The notes under the pieces were generated by a model, which ran no database searches, had not been told where the DNA came from, and was given only the letters and a program-made list of their open reading frames with translations. From positions 26,405 to 90,404 of the forward strand of contig NZ_RDQM01000011.1 of the NCBI RefSeq assembly GCF_003703475.1: a stretch of 64,000 nt of DNA, read 5' to 3'. The position numbers and the translations under genes were made by a program. This document shows positions 8,705 through 17,281 of this stretch, in pieces; the stretch's first letter is position 1, and the number at the start of each line of letters is the position of its first letter. The DNA is from Allofranklinella schreckenbergeri (GTDB taxonomy: Bacteria; Pseudomonadota; Gammaproteobacteria; Burkholderiales; Burkholderiaceae_C).

Positions 8705-10369
8705 TCAGTCCTGCCGTTTCTTCAGGCTGCGCGTGTCGATGCAGTGCGCCTGGCCGAGCAATTGCTGCGCCAGCGCGCGCAATTGGCCGCGCTGGATTTT
8801 TTGCGATGGCGTCAGCGGCAGGGCCTCGACGAAGGCCACGTAGCCCGGCGCTTTGTAGTAGGCCAGTTGCGCCAGCGCGTGGGCCACGATGCTGTGCGCC
8901 AGCGCCTGGCGGGCCTGCGCATCGGCTGGCGCTGGCGCGTGCAGCACGATGCAGGCCAGCACTTCGTCGCCGCGCACGGCATCGGGCGCAGCGGCCACGG
9001 CCGAGGTTTTGACGGCGGGGTGCTGGTTGAGCACGCTCTCGACCTCGACGGCGGAGATGTTCTCCCCGCTGCGGCGGATCACGTTCTTTTTGCGATCGAC
9101 GAAATGCAGCTGGCCCTGTGCATCGCGGCGCACCATGTCGCCGGTGTGGAACCAGCCGCCCTCCCACGCCTCCTCAGTGGCTTTTTCATCCTTGAGGTAG
9201 CCACGGAAGAAGTAGCGCCGCGGGTCATCGCCTGCCGAGCGCACCCACAGTTCGCCCGGCGTGTCGTCGGGCACGTCGGCCCCGTCCTCGCCCACCAGGC
9301 GCACTTGCACGAACAATTCGGGGCGGCCAAAGCAATGGGTGCCCACTTGCCGCGGCTCGTGGTTGGCCATGATGCAGGCGGCAGCGCCTGTCTCTGTCAT
9401 GGCCCAGGCCTCCACCAGCGGAAAGCCAAAGCGCGCCTCGAACACCGCGTGGTTTCTATTGTCCACCCCCGCGCCAAAGCCCCAGCGGATCTGGTGCTGG
9501 CGATCGCCCTCTTCTTCTGGCGCGGCCAACAGCATGGCGGGCATGACGCCCAGGTAGTGCACAATGGTTGCGCCGCTTTCGCGCGCGCTTTGCAACCAGG
9601 TCTTGGGGTGAAAGCGATCGAGCTGCACCAGGCAACCGCCCACCGTCAGCACCACCATGGCCGAGCAGGCCATGGCGTTCATGTGCGTGAGCGGCAGCGG
9701 GGTCATCACCCGCTCCTGATCGGGGCGCACGGGGCTGATGCCGCCCAAGTCCGCATACCAGCGGCCCGCGCGCAGGAAGTAGGCGTTATCGAGCATGCAG
9801 CCTTTGGGGCGGCCCGTGGTGCCGGAGGTGTAGAGCAGCGCGCATTCGGTTTGCGCATCCACGGTCCGACCTGCATGGGGGGCGGGCGTGGGAGCGGGGG
9901 GCACTGCTGCATCGAGGGGCGCTGGCGAATCGGCCTGCCACTCCAGCAAAGCCAGGCGGTGGCCGATGGCCTGGGCCGCGGCCTGCAAATCTGCGTGGCG
10001 CTGCGGCAAGGTAACGGCCAGGCAGATTTCGCTATGGCCGATCAGGTATTGCAGCTCGGCGGCGCGCATTTCGATGTTGATGGGCACCACGCTCACACCC
10101 AGGGCATTGAGCGCAAACCAATGGTAGAAAAAATCGGGGCGGTTCTCCAGCAGCAGGCCCACGCGGTGGCCGTGCCCGTAGCCTGCGGCTGCGTAGGCTT
10201 GGCGCAGTGTTTGCACGGCCGCTGCCGCTTGCTGCCAGGAGATCGCCCCCGCCGCGATGCCATAGACCTGCGCCGTCACCGTTTCCGTGTAAAGAAAATC
10301 GGCCCCGGGCGTGCGCGCCGCGCTGGCGGCAAAAGCGTCAAAAACGCTCTGTGGGTGCAAATTGGGCAA
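8705..10369 (-). CDS. AMP-dependent acyl/aryl-CoA ligase
   Basis: This ligase of about 554 residues belongs to the ANL superfamily. It shows the P-loop LLYTSGTTGRPKG, the GWFHTGDMVRRD motif, and the hinge and C-terminal GRKxN-like signature (DRKKNVIRRSGENIS). It would activate a carboxylic acid to its CoA thioester through an acyl-adenylate. The substrate is not readable; from context an oxidised indole-acetate is likely. No ATG fits. The chosen TTG at 10369 has GGGGAG about 7 nt upstream, while in-frame TTG at 10414 lies inside a repeat element and GTG at 10390 has no good ribosome site. The thiolase gene follows after 3 bp. Confidence 0.88.
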   Translation of the reverse strand: MPNLHPQSVFDAFAASAARTPGADFLYTETVTAQVYGIAAGAISWQQAAAAVQTLRQAYAAAGYGHGHRVGLLLENRPDFFYHWFALNALGVSVVPINIEMRAAELQYLIGHSEICLAVTLPQRHADLQAAAQAIGHRLALLEWQADSPAPLDAAVPPAPTPAPHAGRTVDAQTECALLYTSGTTGRPKGCMLDNAYFLRAGRWYADLGGISPVRPDQERVMTPLPLTHMNAMACSAMVVLTVGGCLVQLDRFHPKTWLQSARESGATIVHYLGVMPAMLLAAPEEEGDRQHQIRWGFGAGVDNRNHAVFEARFGFPLVEAWAMTETGAAACIMANHEPRQVGTHCFGRPELFVQVRLVGEDGADVPDDTPGELWVRSAGDDPRRYFFRGYLKDEKATEEAWEGGWFHTGDMVRRDAQGQLHFVDRKKNVIRRSGENISAVEVESVLNQHPAVKTSAVAAAPDAVRGDEVLACIVLHAPAPADAQARQALAHSIVAHALAQLAYYKAPGYVAFVEALPLTPSQKIQRGQLRALAQQLLGQAHCIDTRSLKKRQD

Positions 10370-10407
10370 GGTGGTCTCCCCCGTCAACACGGCTTGCGCG
10401 GACAAAA

Positions 10408-10481
10408 TTACCAATCAAAAGAAACAAAATATTTCCTTTTAGGCATGTCATGGATAAAAAAAATTTCACTTTGATCTGCCA
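10408..10481 (-). repeat. ACAAATCAA-type intergenic repeat, copy 1 (reverse orientation)
   Basis: This 74-bp copy lies between the dioxygenase beta gene stop (16 bp away) and the ligase gene. It starts TTACCAATCAAAAG and ends with CACTTTGATCTGCCA, a degenerate match to the family ends. The GGCATG centre is kept. Relative to the family consensus it is inverted. Confidence 0.65.
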
Positions 10482-10496
10482 TTTCTGGCGTGCGCC

Positions 10497-10976
10497 TTAA
10501 ATAAACAACTGGATGCTGCCCAGCGGCGCATCGCAGTTGAGCAAGTCCACCCGCTTCAGGCGCATGCGTAGCGCACCATCGACCTGCACCAGATGAAAGC
10601 TGCTCCAGCCCGCATACAGGGTTTGCGCCTCATCGCGCTGTTCCACGTAATGCCAGGCGCAGCGCACCACGTACTGGCCGCCAGCCTCGTCGCGCGAAAT
10701 CACGCGGGGGTGCTGCAACAGGTGGTGGCAGCGGCTTTTGGGCTGTTGCGAGAAGGTGCGCTGACCGTTGAGGCGCTCGATGCGCACTTGCAGCAGCAGG
10801 CGGTCTTCGTACATCAGCGATGCGTGCAGGCGCGCATCCTCTTGTCCGGGCGCCAGCGGCATCCAGTAGTGGCCGTCCTCGGTGAACAGTGCCAACCATT
10901 CATCAAAACGCTGCTCGTCCAGCAGCTGCGCCTCGGCATAGACGAACTCGATCAGGTCTTCGTTGCTGGGGTACAT
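10497..10976 (-). CDS. Aromatic-ring-hydroxylating dioxygenase, beta (small) subunit
   Basis: The 159-residue product matches the SnoaL-like small subunit of naphthalene/benzoate-type Rieske dioxygenases. It starts with the typical helix (EDLIEFVYAEAQLLDEQRFDEWLALF) followed by EDGHYWMPL. The subunit is structural and forms the base of the alpha3beta3 hexamer. The gene begins 1 bp after the alpha-subunit stop, so the two are translationally coupled. An 82-bp gap containing a repeat element separates it from the ligase gene. Confidence 0.92.
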   Translation of the reverse strand: MYPSNEDLIEFVYAEAQLLDEQRFDEWLALFTEDGHYWMPLAPGQEDARLHASLMYEDRLLLQVRIERLNGQRTFSQQPKSRCHHLLQHPRVISRDEAGGQYVVRCAWHYVEQRDEAQTLYAGWSSFHLVQVDGALRMRLKRVDLLNCDAPLGSIQLFI

Positions 10977-10977
10977 G

Positions 10978-12294
10978 TCACTGCTCCATGGATGCGGTCA
11001 TGAAACGGGCCCAGGCGCGGTATTGGCCGCGCATTTGCCATTCGTTGGTACCGTTGGTCACGGCGCTGTCCTGCTGCAATTCGGCCGGGTCGAACAGGCG
11101 CGCCACGTTGACCCATTCGCGCCCGCGCGAGTGCAGGGCCTGCTGGGCCCGCTCATACATTTCCAGATCGTCGTGGCCGACCACGGAGGTCGGTGCATTG
11201 ATCAGGCGGTTGTACATCAGCGTGCGCTCCAGCAGCAGATCAGGCGCACCCATGAGGCGGAACGTCCAGGATTCGACCAGCGTCTTGTTGGCGGCAATGG
11301 GTTTGAACAGGCGCAGGGTCTGGATTGGCCCCTTGACCATGATGTTAGGGAAGTACACGGTGTTGTGCCGCACGTCGCCCAGAATCTGCCGGGCGCGCTC
11401 CTCGCCGTAGGCGGCCACCATTTGCTCGTGATAGCCGGGCACGGGCGAGTAGTCGGCGTGGATGGAGTCGGCCACGCCCGTGTGGCCGTGACCATTGCGC
11501 CAGACGCGAATGCCCATGTTCTCGAAAAACTCGTATGGGCTGACAAACGGAGCGAACAGCTCCACCGCCATCGGCTTGGGCGTGCCCGGCGGGGCGTTTT
11601 CCCACACCTTGACGGCCGTGCCCGCGGAGGACTCGTGCGCCACCATGGGGTGGCAGGTGTCGGTCTGGTTGTCCACCAGCATCTTCCAGTTGCAATCGTG
11701 CATGTAGCGGATCACGCCGCCTGCGACCTCCAGCTTTCCTTCGGGCGAGCGATCGACCATGTTGTCCAGCGTGCTGAGCGATTCGCCGAAAAACTCCTCA
11801 AAGCCGATGCCCTCGGGGTTGAGGCGGGCGAAGACGAAGTCGCGATACACCTCTACCGCGCCCACGCTGGCCATGCCGCCCTTGGCCTCGCAGTTTTCGA
11901 AACCCGTGTTGTCGTAGCCTTTTTTCAGCGGGATGGACAGCAGGCTGCCATCGGTTTTGAACGTCCAGGCGTGGTAGGGGCAACGGAAGAACTTGCCGGT
12001 ACTGCCATAAGTTTCCCCGGTGATGCGCACCCCCTTGTGCGGGCAGCGGTTGTGCAGCACCCGGATGCTTTGGTCGCTGTGGCGCACCATGACTACGGGC
12101 TGATCACCAATGGTGGTGGCGTAGAAATCGCCCGGCTTGGGCACCTGGCTGGCATGGCCGACGTAGATCCAGACATTGGCAAAAAGGTGCTTCATCTCCA
12201 GCTCGAAAAGCTCCTGGTCGATGAACAAATCGCGGTGCACTTCCAGGTCGCGCACCAGGGCTTGAATGGCTTTGGGCTGCGCATAGCGGCTCAT
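10978..12294 (-). CDS. Rieske aromatic-ring-hydroxylating dioxygenase, alpha subunit
   Basis: This 438-residue catalytic subunit has both cofactor sites visible. The Rieske [2Fe-2S] ligands are Cys84-x-His86 and Cys105-xx-His108 (RCPHKG, RCPYHAW). The mononuclear iron site is Asp212, His215 and His220 (TDTCHPMVAH), with the same spacing as in naphthalene dioxygenase. It would hydroxylate the aromatic or indole ring with electrons from the reductase encoded just upstream. The start ATG at 12294 follows a GGAG-type ribosome site. Because iorAB, cyclases and a CoA monooxygenase are present, an IadDE-like role on indole-3-acetate is the leading hypothesis. Confidence 0.93.
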   Translation of the reverse strand: MSRYAQPKAIQALVRDLEVHRDLFIDQELFELEMKHLFANVWIYVGHASQVPKPGDFYATTIGDQPVVMVRHSDQSIRVLHNRCPHKGVRITGETYGSTGKFFRCPYHAWTFKTDGSLLSIPLKKGYDNTGFENCEAKGGMASVGAVEVYRDFVFARLNPEGIGFEEFFGESLSTLDNMVDRSPEGKLEVAGGVIRYMHDCNWKMLVDNQTDTCHPMVAHESSAGTAVKVWENAPPGTPKPMAVELFAPFVSPYEFFENMGIRVWRNGHGHTGVADSIHADYSPVPGYHEQMVAAYGEERARQILGDVRHNTVYFPNIMVKGPIQTLRLFKPIAANKTLVESWTFRLMGAPDLLLERTLMYNRLINAPTSVVGHDDLEMYERAQQALHSRGREWVNVARLFDPAELQQDSAVTNGTNEWQMRGQYRAWARFMTASMEQ

Positions 12295-12326
12295 GGCTGT
12301 CTCCTTCGGTAGTGTGAACAGAGGCC

Positions 12327-13316
12327 CTACATGTCCAGCACCAGCCGGGGGCTTTTGGCGCGGGAGATGCAAATCTGGATGACCTTGTTCGAGTCCTTCT
12401 CGCTTGGCGAGAGCACGTAATCACGGTGATCGACCTCGCCTTCGAGTACGTCCACCGCACACACGCCGCATTCGCCGCGCTGGCAATCGAACATGGGGTC
12501 ATGGCCGTTGGCCAGCAGGCAATCCAGAATGGTCTGGCCCGCCTCCACGGTCAGGGTCTGGCCGCTTTGGGCCAGAACGATTTCAAACGCGCCGTCACCC
12601 GCTTCGCCCGCAGGCGCGGCAAACAGTTCGAAGTGCACGCGCTCGCGCGCCATGCCCTGGGCCTGGGCGGCGGCCAGCACGGCATCAAGCATCACTTGCG
12701 GACCGCAGACGTAGAGGTGCTCATCGGCCGTGCACGCGGCCACCAGCGCCCGCGCATCCAGCGCCGCGCCGCGCTCGTCGTCGGCATGCACCTCCAGCGC
12801 ATCGCCCAGTAGGGCTTGCAGCTCGTCCAGAAACGCCATTTGGCTTCGCTGGCGGCCCGCATAGACCATGCGCACGGGCTGGCCAGTCGCCCGTCGCGCG
12901 GCAGCCATGCTGGCCAGCGGGGTAACGCCGATGCCGCCTGCCGCCAGCACCGCGCCAGGCGCGCCGTCGTGCATCGGAAAGTCGTTGCGCGGCGGCAGCA
13001 CCCGCACCACGCTGCCCTCCTGCAAGCCCTCGTGCATGAAGCGCGAGCCGCCCCGGCCCGCCTCCTCCAGCCGCACGGCAATGGTGTAGCTGGCGGGCGT
13101 CTTGCGGGCCTGCTCATGCCCGGTGAGTTCAATGAGCGAGTAGTGACGCCAGTCCTCACGCCCATCGGCCAGGCTCACGCGCACCTGGATGTGGGCGCCG
13201 GGCGTGTAGCCGGGCAGGGCCGCGCCGTCTTGTGCTTGCAGGCAGAGCAGGCGAATCAGCGGGCTGAGCTGGCGCGTGTGCGCGACCCGCAACGTGAGTG
13301 GGGTGACATCAGGCAT
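12327..13316 (-). CDS. Dioxygenase reductase, PDR type (FMN / NAD / C-terminal 2Fe-2S)
   Basis: The 329-residue protein has the phthalate dioxygenase reductase domain order. The FMN domain comes first (PGAHIQVRVS), then the NAD domain (AAGGIGVTPLASM), and last a plant-type ferredoxin domain with a Cys-x4-Cys-xx-Cys cluster motif (CQRGECGVC). It would pass electrons from NADH to the Rieske dioxygenase whose genes follow 32 bp later. The ATG at 13316 overlaps the end of iorB by 8 bp, so it is in the same operon. Confidence 0.92.
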   Translation of the reverse strand: MPDVTPLTLRVAHTRQLSPLIRLLCLQAQDGAALPGYTPGAHIQVRVSLADGREDWRHYSLIELTGHEQARKTPASYTIAVRLEEAGRGGSRFMHEGLQEGSVVRVLPPRNDFPMHDGAPGAVLAAGGIGVTPLASMAAARRATGQPVRMVYAGRQRSQMAFLDELQALLGDALEVHADDERGAALDARALVAACTADEHLYVCGPQVMLDAVLAAAQAQGMARERVHFELFAAPAGEAGDGAFEIVLAQSGQTLTVEAGQTILDCLLANGHDPMFDCQRGECGVCAVDVLEGEVDHRDYVLSPSEKDSNKVIQICISRAKSPRLVLDM

Positions 13317-14883
13317 GGTGGTGCTCCTCAATCGCTGGTTGGACGATGGCGATGCCACTGGCAGCCAGCGCCTCGCGCAGCTTGTGGCCGTGTTCGTCGG
13401 CCAGAGCAGCTTTGCGCCAGCTCTCCAGCAGGGTGGGGGTGAGGCTGCCCTGGGCTTGCGCGGTATCGATGGCTTGCATCAGCGTGCGGTAATTGCGCTG
13501 GCCCCGCTCGTGGGTGTCGCTATAGCCTTTGACGAGGTTTTGGCAACGGGCGATTTCCAGGGCCAGGGCTGGTTGCTCCGGGACGGCGGCTGTGATGCGG
13601 GCCAGCCAGTCTTCGATCATGGCGTTTTCGCGTGCGTAGCGCGTGGTGCGCTGACGCCAGCGCGCTGCCCAAGCCACGGCGCGCAGCAGCAGGTAGCCGT
13701 GTAACGAGTTGGTGTGCACGACACGCCCTTTGCGGGTGAGGCGCTCGACGATGCGCCGGGGCAGGCCCGATTGCATCAGCCAGTGACCGGCCGGGGCGGG
13801 CAGGGTTTCACACACTTCCTGCAAGCGCGGGTGCATGAATTCGTGGATGTGCAGCATCTGCTCACCCGCCTGCGATTCGGCGCGCACACGCTCGAAACGG
13901 CTGGCGCGGGTTTTCAGATCGGCCACGCGCGGCGTGTCTTCGTAGGACATCCACAGGGCCAGATAGCGGGCGGTTTCGTGCAGCACTTCGCTGCCGCCCT
14001 GCCCGCCACTTTGACCGACTTGTGCCTGCAAGGCCTGCAAGCGCTCCAGATACAGACGGGCATAGGCCGGGTCCTGGTAATCCACCAGACGGCGCAAGCC
14101 CTGGTACAGCCGTGCGTGCTGGGCCGGGGGAAAGTCGCGCTGCACCTGATCAATGAGCGCACGCAGCTCTGGCTCATCGCTGTGCGGTGGCGGCTCCACT
14201 GGCTCGACAGGAGCCGAACCGGCCTCGGCGGCGCCAGCATCATTGCCCTCTGCTGCACTTTGCGCCTTGGCATAGGCCGCGCCAAAGGCCTTGAGGCTGG
14301 CCTTGACGCCAATGCCGCCGCGCTCGATGGTGGCTTCGAACTGCTCACGCGTAAAAGGCAGCACGCCGCTGCCAGCCAAGGCGCCAAACAGCACGGCGCT
14401 GATGACGCTGCCGGCTTGCTGGGCCGCCTCGGCCATGTCGAAATGGATGAAGCGCTGCGCCGCCGCATCGGCATGGGCCAGCAGTTGGCGGCTGTCCACC
14501 CGGCCATCGCCCATGGCGCTTTTTTCCGCGATGGAATAAACGCGGTGGGTAGAGGCAATCAAGGTGGTGCGATCGGGCGTGACCAGCCCGCGCTGCACGG
14601 CGCGTCCGGCCTCCATCAACTCCGAGGCCAGCACCACGTCCACATCGCCGGGCAGAGGCATCAGCGCCAGCACGGGCTGTTGGCCTGCGCGCTCGGCTTC
14701 CGCCTTGGGGAATAGCTCGACGTAGTAAATCGTCGCCCCCGTGCGCTGGGCCACACCCGGCACCGAGGTGGTCTGGGCTATGTAGTCCTGGTGCTCGCCC
14801 AGATTCACGATCCAGTCGGCCAGTACGCCCCCGCCCTCGCCGCCCATGGCGAGGATGGCAATTTTGATGGCTTGCGCTCCCAT
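13309..14883 (-). CDS. iorB: Indolepyruvate ferredoxin oxidoreductase, beta-type subunit with C-terminal DUF6537-like region
   Basis: This 524-residue protein begins with a pyruvate:ferredoxin oxidoreductase gamma domain (LAMGGEGGGVLADW, about 190 residues). A long alpha-helical extension of the kind annotated DUF6537 follows. With IorA it forms a 2-oxoacid:acceptor oxidoreductase that decarboxylates an aryl 2-oxoacid and makes the aryl-CoA. The classical substrate is indole-3-pyruvate. In this gene set isatinate (2-aminophenylglyoxylate) also fits and would yield anthraniloyl-CoA. The ATG at 14883 is 13 bp after the iorA stop. Confidence 0.85.
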   Translation of the reverse strand: MGAQAIKIAILAMGGEGGGVLADWIVNLGEHQDYIAQTTSVPGVAQRTGATIYYVELFPKAEAERAGQQPVLALMPLPGDVDVVLASELMEAGRAVQRGLVTPDRTTLIASTHRVYSIAEKSAMGDGRVDSRQLLAHADAAAQRFIHFDMAEAAQQAGSVISAVLFGALAGSGVLPFTREQFEATIERGGIGVKASLKAFGAAYAKAQSAAEGNDAGAAEAGSAPVEPVEPPPHSDEPELRALIDQVQRDFPPAQHARLYQGLRRLVDYQDPAYARLYLERLQALQAQVGQSGGQGGSEVLHETARYLALWMSYEDTPRVADLKTRASRFERVRAESQAGEQMLHIHEFMHPRLQEVCETLPAPAGHWLMQSGLPRRIVERLTRKGRVVHTNSLHGYLLLRAVAWAARWRQRTTRYARENAMIEDWLARITAAVPEQPALALEIARCQNLVKGYSDTHERGQRNYRTLMQAIDTAQAQGSLTPTLLESWRKAALADEHGHKLREALAASGIAIVQPAIEEHHHA

Positions 14884-14896
14884 ACATCTGCCCCCT

Positions 14897-17074
14897 TCAG
14901 AACGAATAACGCGCACGACGGCGAGCCTGGGCGGCTTGCATGCGGCCAATCAGGGCCTGGCGCAGGCGCGCGCGCAGGCGCTCCCACCAGCCGGGATTGC
15001 TGACCACGCGCGCCCGGTAGAAGGAGGGGCAGAGCACCGCCGCATGCGACACATCGCCGCAGTGGCCGCAGCCCACGCAACTGTCGAGCACGGTGGCCAC
15101 CGGATCGGTGCGCAGCGGGTCGGGATGGCTTTTGATGGACAGCGAGGGGCAGCCCGAAATGCGGATGCAGGAGTGGTCGCCCGTGCAGGTATCGTGATCC
15201 ACGCCGAATTTGTCGCGCACGACGCGCCGCCCCTCGGCGGCGGCCTTGCGCATCAGCGGTTTTTCGCGCCGCTGGCGGTTGAGCATGCACTCGGACTGGG
15301 CGATCACCACTTTGGGGCCTTTGTCGGGCGTGGTCAGCGCCTCCTTCATGGCGTCGCGCATGGCGGCCACATCGTAGGTGCGCCGCACCGTGCGCACCCA
15401 TTGCACGCCCACGCCGCGCACGGCCTGCTCGATGGCGTGCCCCGTGCTGCGCGAGGGGTTGAGCGCCTTGGACGAGAGGATGTCCTGCCCGCCCGTGGCC
15501 GAGGTGTAGCTGTTGTCCACCACCACGATCAAGTTGTCGCTGCGGTTGAAAACAGCGTTGGCGACGCCGCTGGTCAAGCCGTTGTGCCAAAAGCCGCCGT
15601 CGCCCATCATGGAAATGGCGCGCTTGCCGCCGGCCGTGTTGAGCGCGGCAGAGCCTGCGCTGCCCAAACCGTAGCCCATGGTGGTATTGCCCAGGTTGAA
15701 GGGCGGCAGGATGGAAAACAAGTGGCAGCCAATATCGGCGCTGACGTGCTGCGGGCCGATTTCGCGCTCCAGCAGCTTCATGGCGCTGAAGATGGGGCGC
15801 TCGGGGCAGCCTGTGCAAAACCCTGGCGGGCGGGCGTGCACGCTTTGCGCCAGCGGCGCCAGCTCGCCTTGCGGCAGGATGGGAATGACCTTGCGCGCGG
15901 GTTGCGGCGATGGCGCTGCCTGACTTTTGGGCTGCTCGGCGGGCAAGCGCCCATAGCGCTGGGCAAAGCTGCGCACCCCTTGCATCAGCACCTGCGCTGC
16001 GTATTCGCCCGCCATGGGCAGCATGTCCTTGCCGTGCAGCGCGCAATCGCTGCCGTGCTGGCGCAGGATGGCGGCCATGTTCTGCTCGATGAAGTTGGGT
16101 TGCCCTTCCTCCACCATCAGCACCGCCCGCTTGCCCTGGCAAAAGCGCAGCACTTCCCTGTCCACCACCGGGTAGGCCACGTTCATCACGTACAGCGGAA
16201 TGCGGCTGTTGCCGTACACATCGGCCAGGCCCAGGCGCTCGAGCACGCGCAGCAGGGTGTTGTAGGTGCCGCCCTGCACGATGATGCCGATGTCGTCGGC
16301 ATCGGCGGCGAAGAATTCATTGAGGCCGTTGGCTTCAATGAATTCCAGCGCGGCAGGCCAGCGCTGCTGGATTTTTTCCTGCTCGTGCAAAAAGCTCGCC
16401 GGTGGCAACACGATGCGTTGCACATCGCGCTGGGGCTGCTCCAGCGCGTCCTGCACGGTAAAGCGCGGGCGCTGGTTGTCCGAAGCCACAAACTGCCCAT
16501 GCACGTGGCAGGCGCGGATGCGCAATTGCAGCATCACCGGCGTATGACTGGCCTCGGAAAGCTCAAAGCCTTGCTTGACGGCCTTGACGATGCTCTCCAG
16601 ATTGGGGCGCGGATCGAGCAGCCACATCTGCGACTTCATGGCAAACGCATGGCTGCGCTCTTGCATGATGGAAGAGCCTTCGCCGTAATCCTCGCCCACG
16701 ATCACCAGCGCCCCGCCCTTCACCCCGCCCGAGGCCAGGTTGGCCAGCGCATCCGAGGCGACGTTGGTGCCCACCGTGGCCTTGAACGTCACGGCGCCGC
16801 GCAGCGGGTAGTTGACCGAGGCCGCCAGCATGGCCGCCGCCGTGGCCTCGCTGGCGCTGTTTTCGAAGCGGATGCCGTATTCGGCCAGGATGTCCTGCGC
16901 ATCGGCCAGCACATCCATCAAGTGCGAGATGGGCGAGCCTTGGTAGCCCCCAACGTAGGCCACGCCCGATTCCAGCAAGGCCTTGGTCACCGCCAGAATG
17001 CCCTCGCCGCGAAAAACCTCGCCATCGCTCAATCGCAGCTTTTTGACTTCTTCAACAAAAGATCGCTCTGCCAT
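14897..17074 (-). CDS. iorA: Indolepyruvate ferredoxin oxidoreductase, alpha subunit
   Basis: The 725-residue subunit carries the thiamine-diphosphate site (GDGGFWHNG...NAVFN) in the C-terminal half and an N-terminal POR domain (GGYQGSPISHLMDVL). Two cysteine clusters for [4Fe-4S] centres lie near the C-terminus (CTGDHSC...CP and CVGCGHCGDVSHAAVLCP). Length and layout match bacterial IorA. It is the first gene after a 207-bp gap downstream of TRAP set 2, with a TTTAGG-type motif about 50 bp upstream of the start. It either heads its own operon or continues the TRAP transcript. Confidence 0.92.
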   Translation of the reverse strand: MAERSFVEEVKKLRLSDGEVFRGEGILAVTKALLESGVAYVGGYQGSPISHLMDVLADAQDILAEYGIRFENSASEATAAAMLAASVNYPLRGAVTFKATVGTNVASDALANLASGGVKGGALVIVGEDYGEGSSIMQERSHAFAMKSQMWLLDPRPNLESIVKAVKQGFELSEASHTPVMLQLRIRACHVHGQFVASDNQRPRFTVQDALEQPQRDVQRIVLPPASFLHEQEKIQQRWPAALEFIEANGLNEFFAADADDIGIIVQGGTYNTLLRVLERLGLADVYGNSRIPLYVMNVAYPVVDREVLRFCQGKRAVLMVEEGQPNFIEQNMAAILRQHGSDCALHGKDMLPMAGEYAAQVLMQGVRSFAQRYGRLPAEQPKSQAAPSPQPARKVIPILPQGELAPLAQSVHARPPGFCTGCPERPIFSAMKLLEREIGPQHVSADIGCHLFSILPPFNLGNTTMGYGLGSAGSAALNTAGGKRAISMMGDGGFWHNGLTSGVANAVFNRSDNLIVVVDNSYTSATGGQDILSSKALNPSRSTGHAIEQAVRGVGVQWVRTVRRTYDVAAMRDAMKEALTTPDKGPKVVIAQSECMLNRQRREKPLMRKAAAEGRRVVRDKFGVDHDTCTGDHSCIRISGCPSLSIKSHPDPLRTDPVATVLDSCVGCGHCGDVSHAAVLCPSFYRARVVSNPGWWERLRARLRQALIGRMQAAQARRRARYSF

Positions 17075-17124
17075 CGTGGTTCTTTCCCGCTAGTTTTGCA
17101 TGCCTCATGCTTTGGATTCAGTTT

Positions 17125-17138
17125 ATTTAGGTCCAAAC
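17125..17138. promoter_or_regulatory. Candidate operator upstream of iorA
   Basis: ATTTAGGTCCAAAC lies about 50 bp upstream of the iorA start and resembles the motifs at 4542 and 20178. All three sit at the same distance range upstream of operon-leading genes of the locus. Function is inferred only. Confidence 0.35.
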
Positions 17139-17198
17139 ATTTTCGAATCCTGTAAAACCCTAGTGCGCTGGGAAAGGGAGATTTCCAAAAATCTGAAT

Positions 17199-17272
17199 TT
17201 CCAATCAAAGTATTTTTCAATACCAATGAAATCATGCCGAAATGCCATTGTTTTATTTCCTTTGATTTGTAA
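17199..17272 (+). repeat. ACAAATCAA-type intergenic repeat, copy 2
   Basis: This 74-bp copy lies 9 bp beyond the dctM stop (set 2). It begins TTCCAATCAAAG and ends TTTGATTTGTAA. The conserved core ATGCCGAAATGCCATTG is followed by TTTTATTTCC, and CAATG...CATTG can pair immediately before the T-run. Confidence 0.75.
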
Positions 17273-17281
17273 TCAAAGCAT

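Noticed and set aside
10370..10414. Longer ligase start at the TTG at 10414
   Set aside because: That start lies inside an intergenic repeat and adds residues with no ligase similarity; the TTG at 10369 has a GGGGAG ribosome site.
7433..10474. A 1013-codon open frame on the plus strand opposite the thiolase and ligase genes
   Set aside because: It is a codon-bias shadow of three overlapping minus-strand genes with clear motifs; no start signal or family match.
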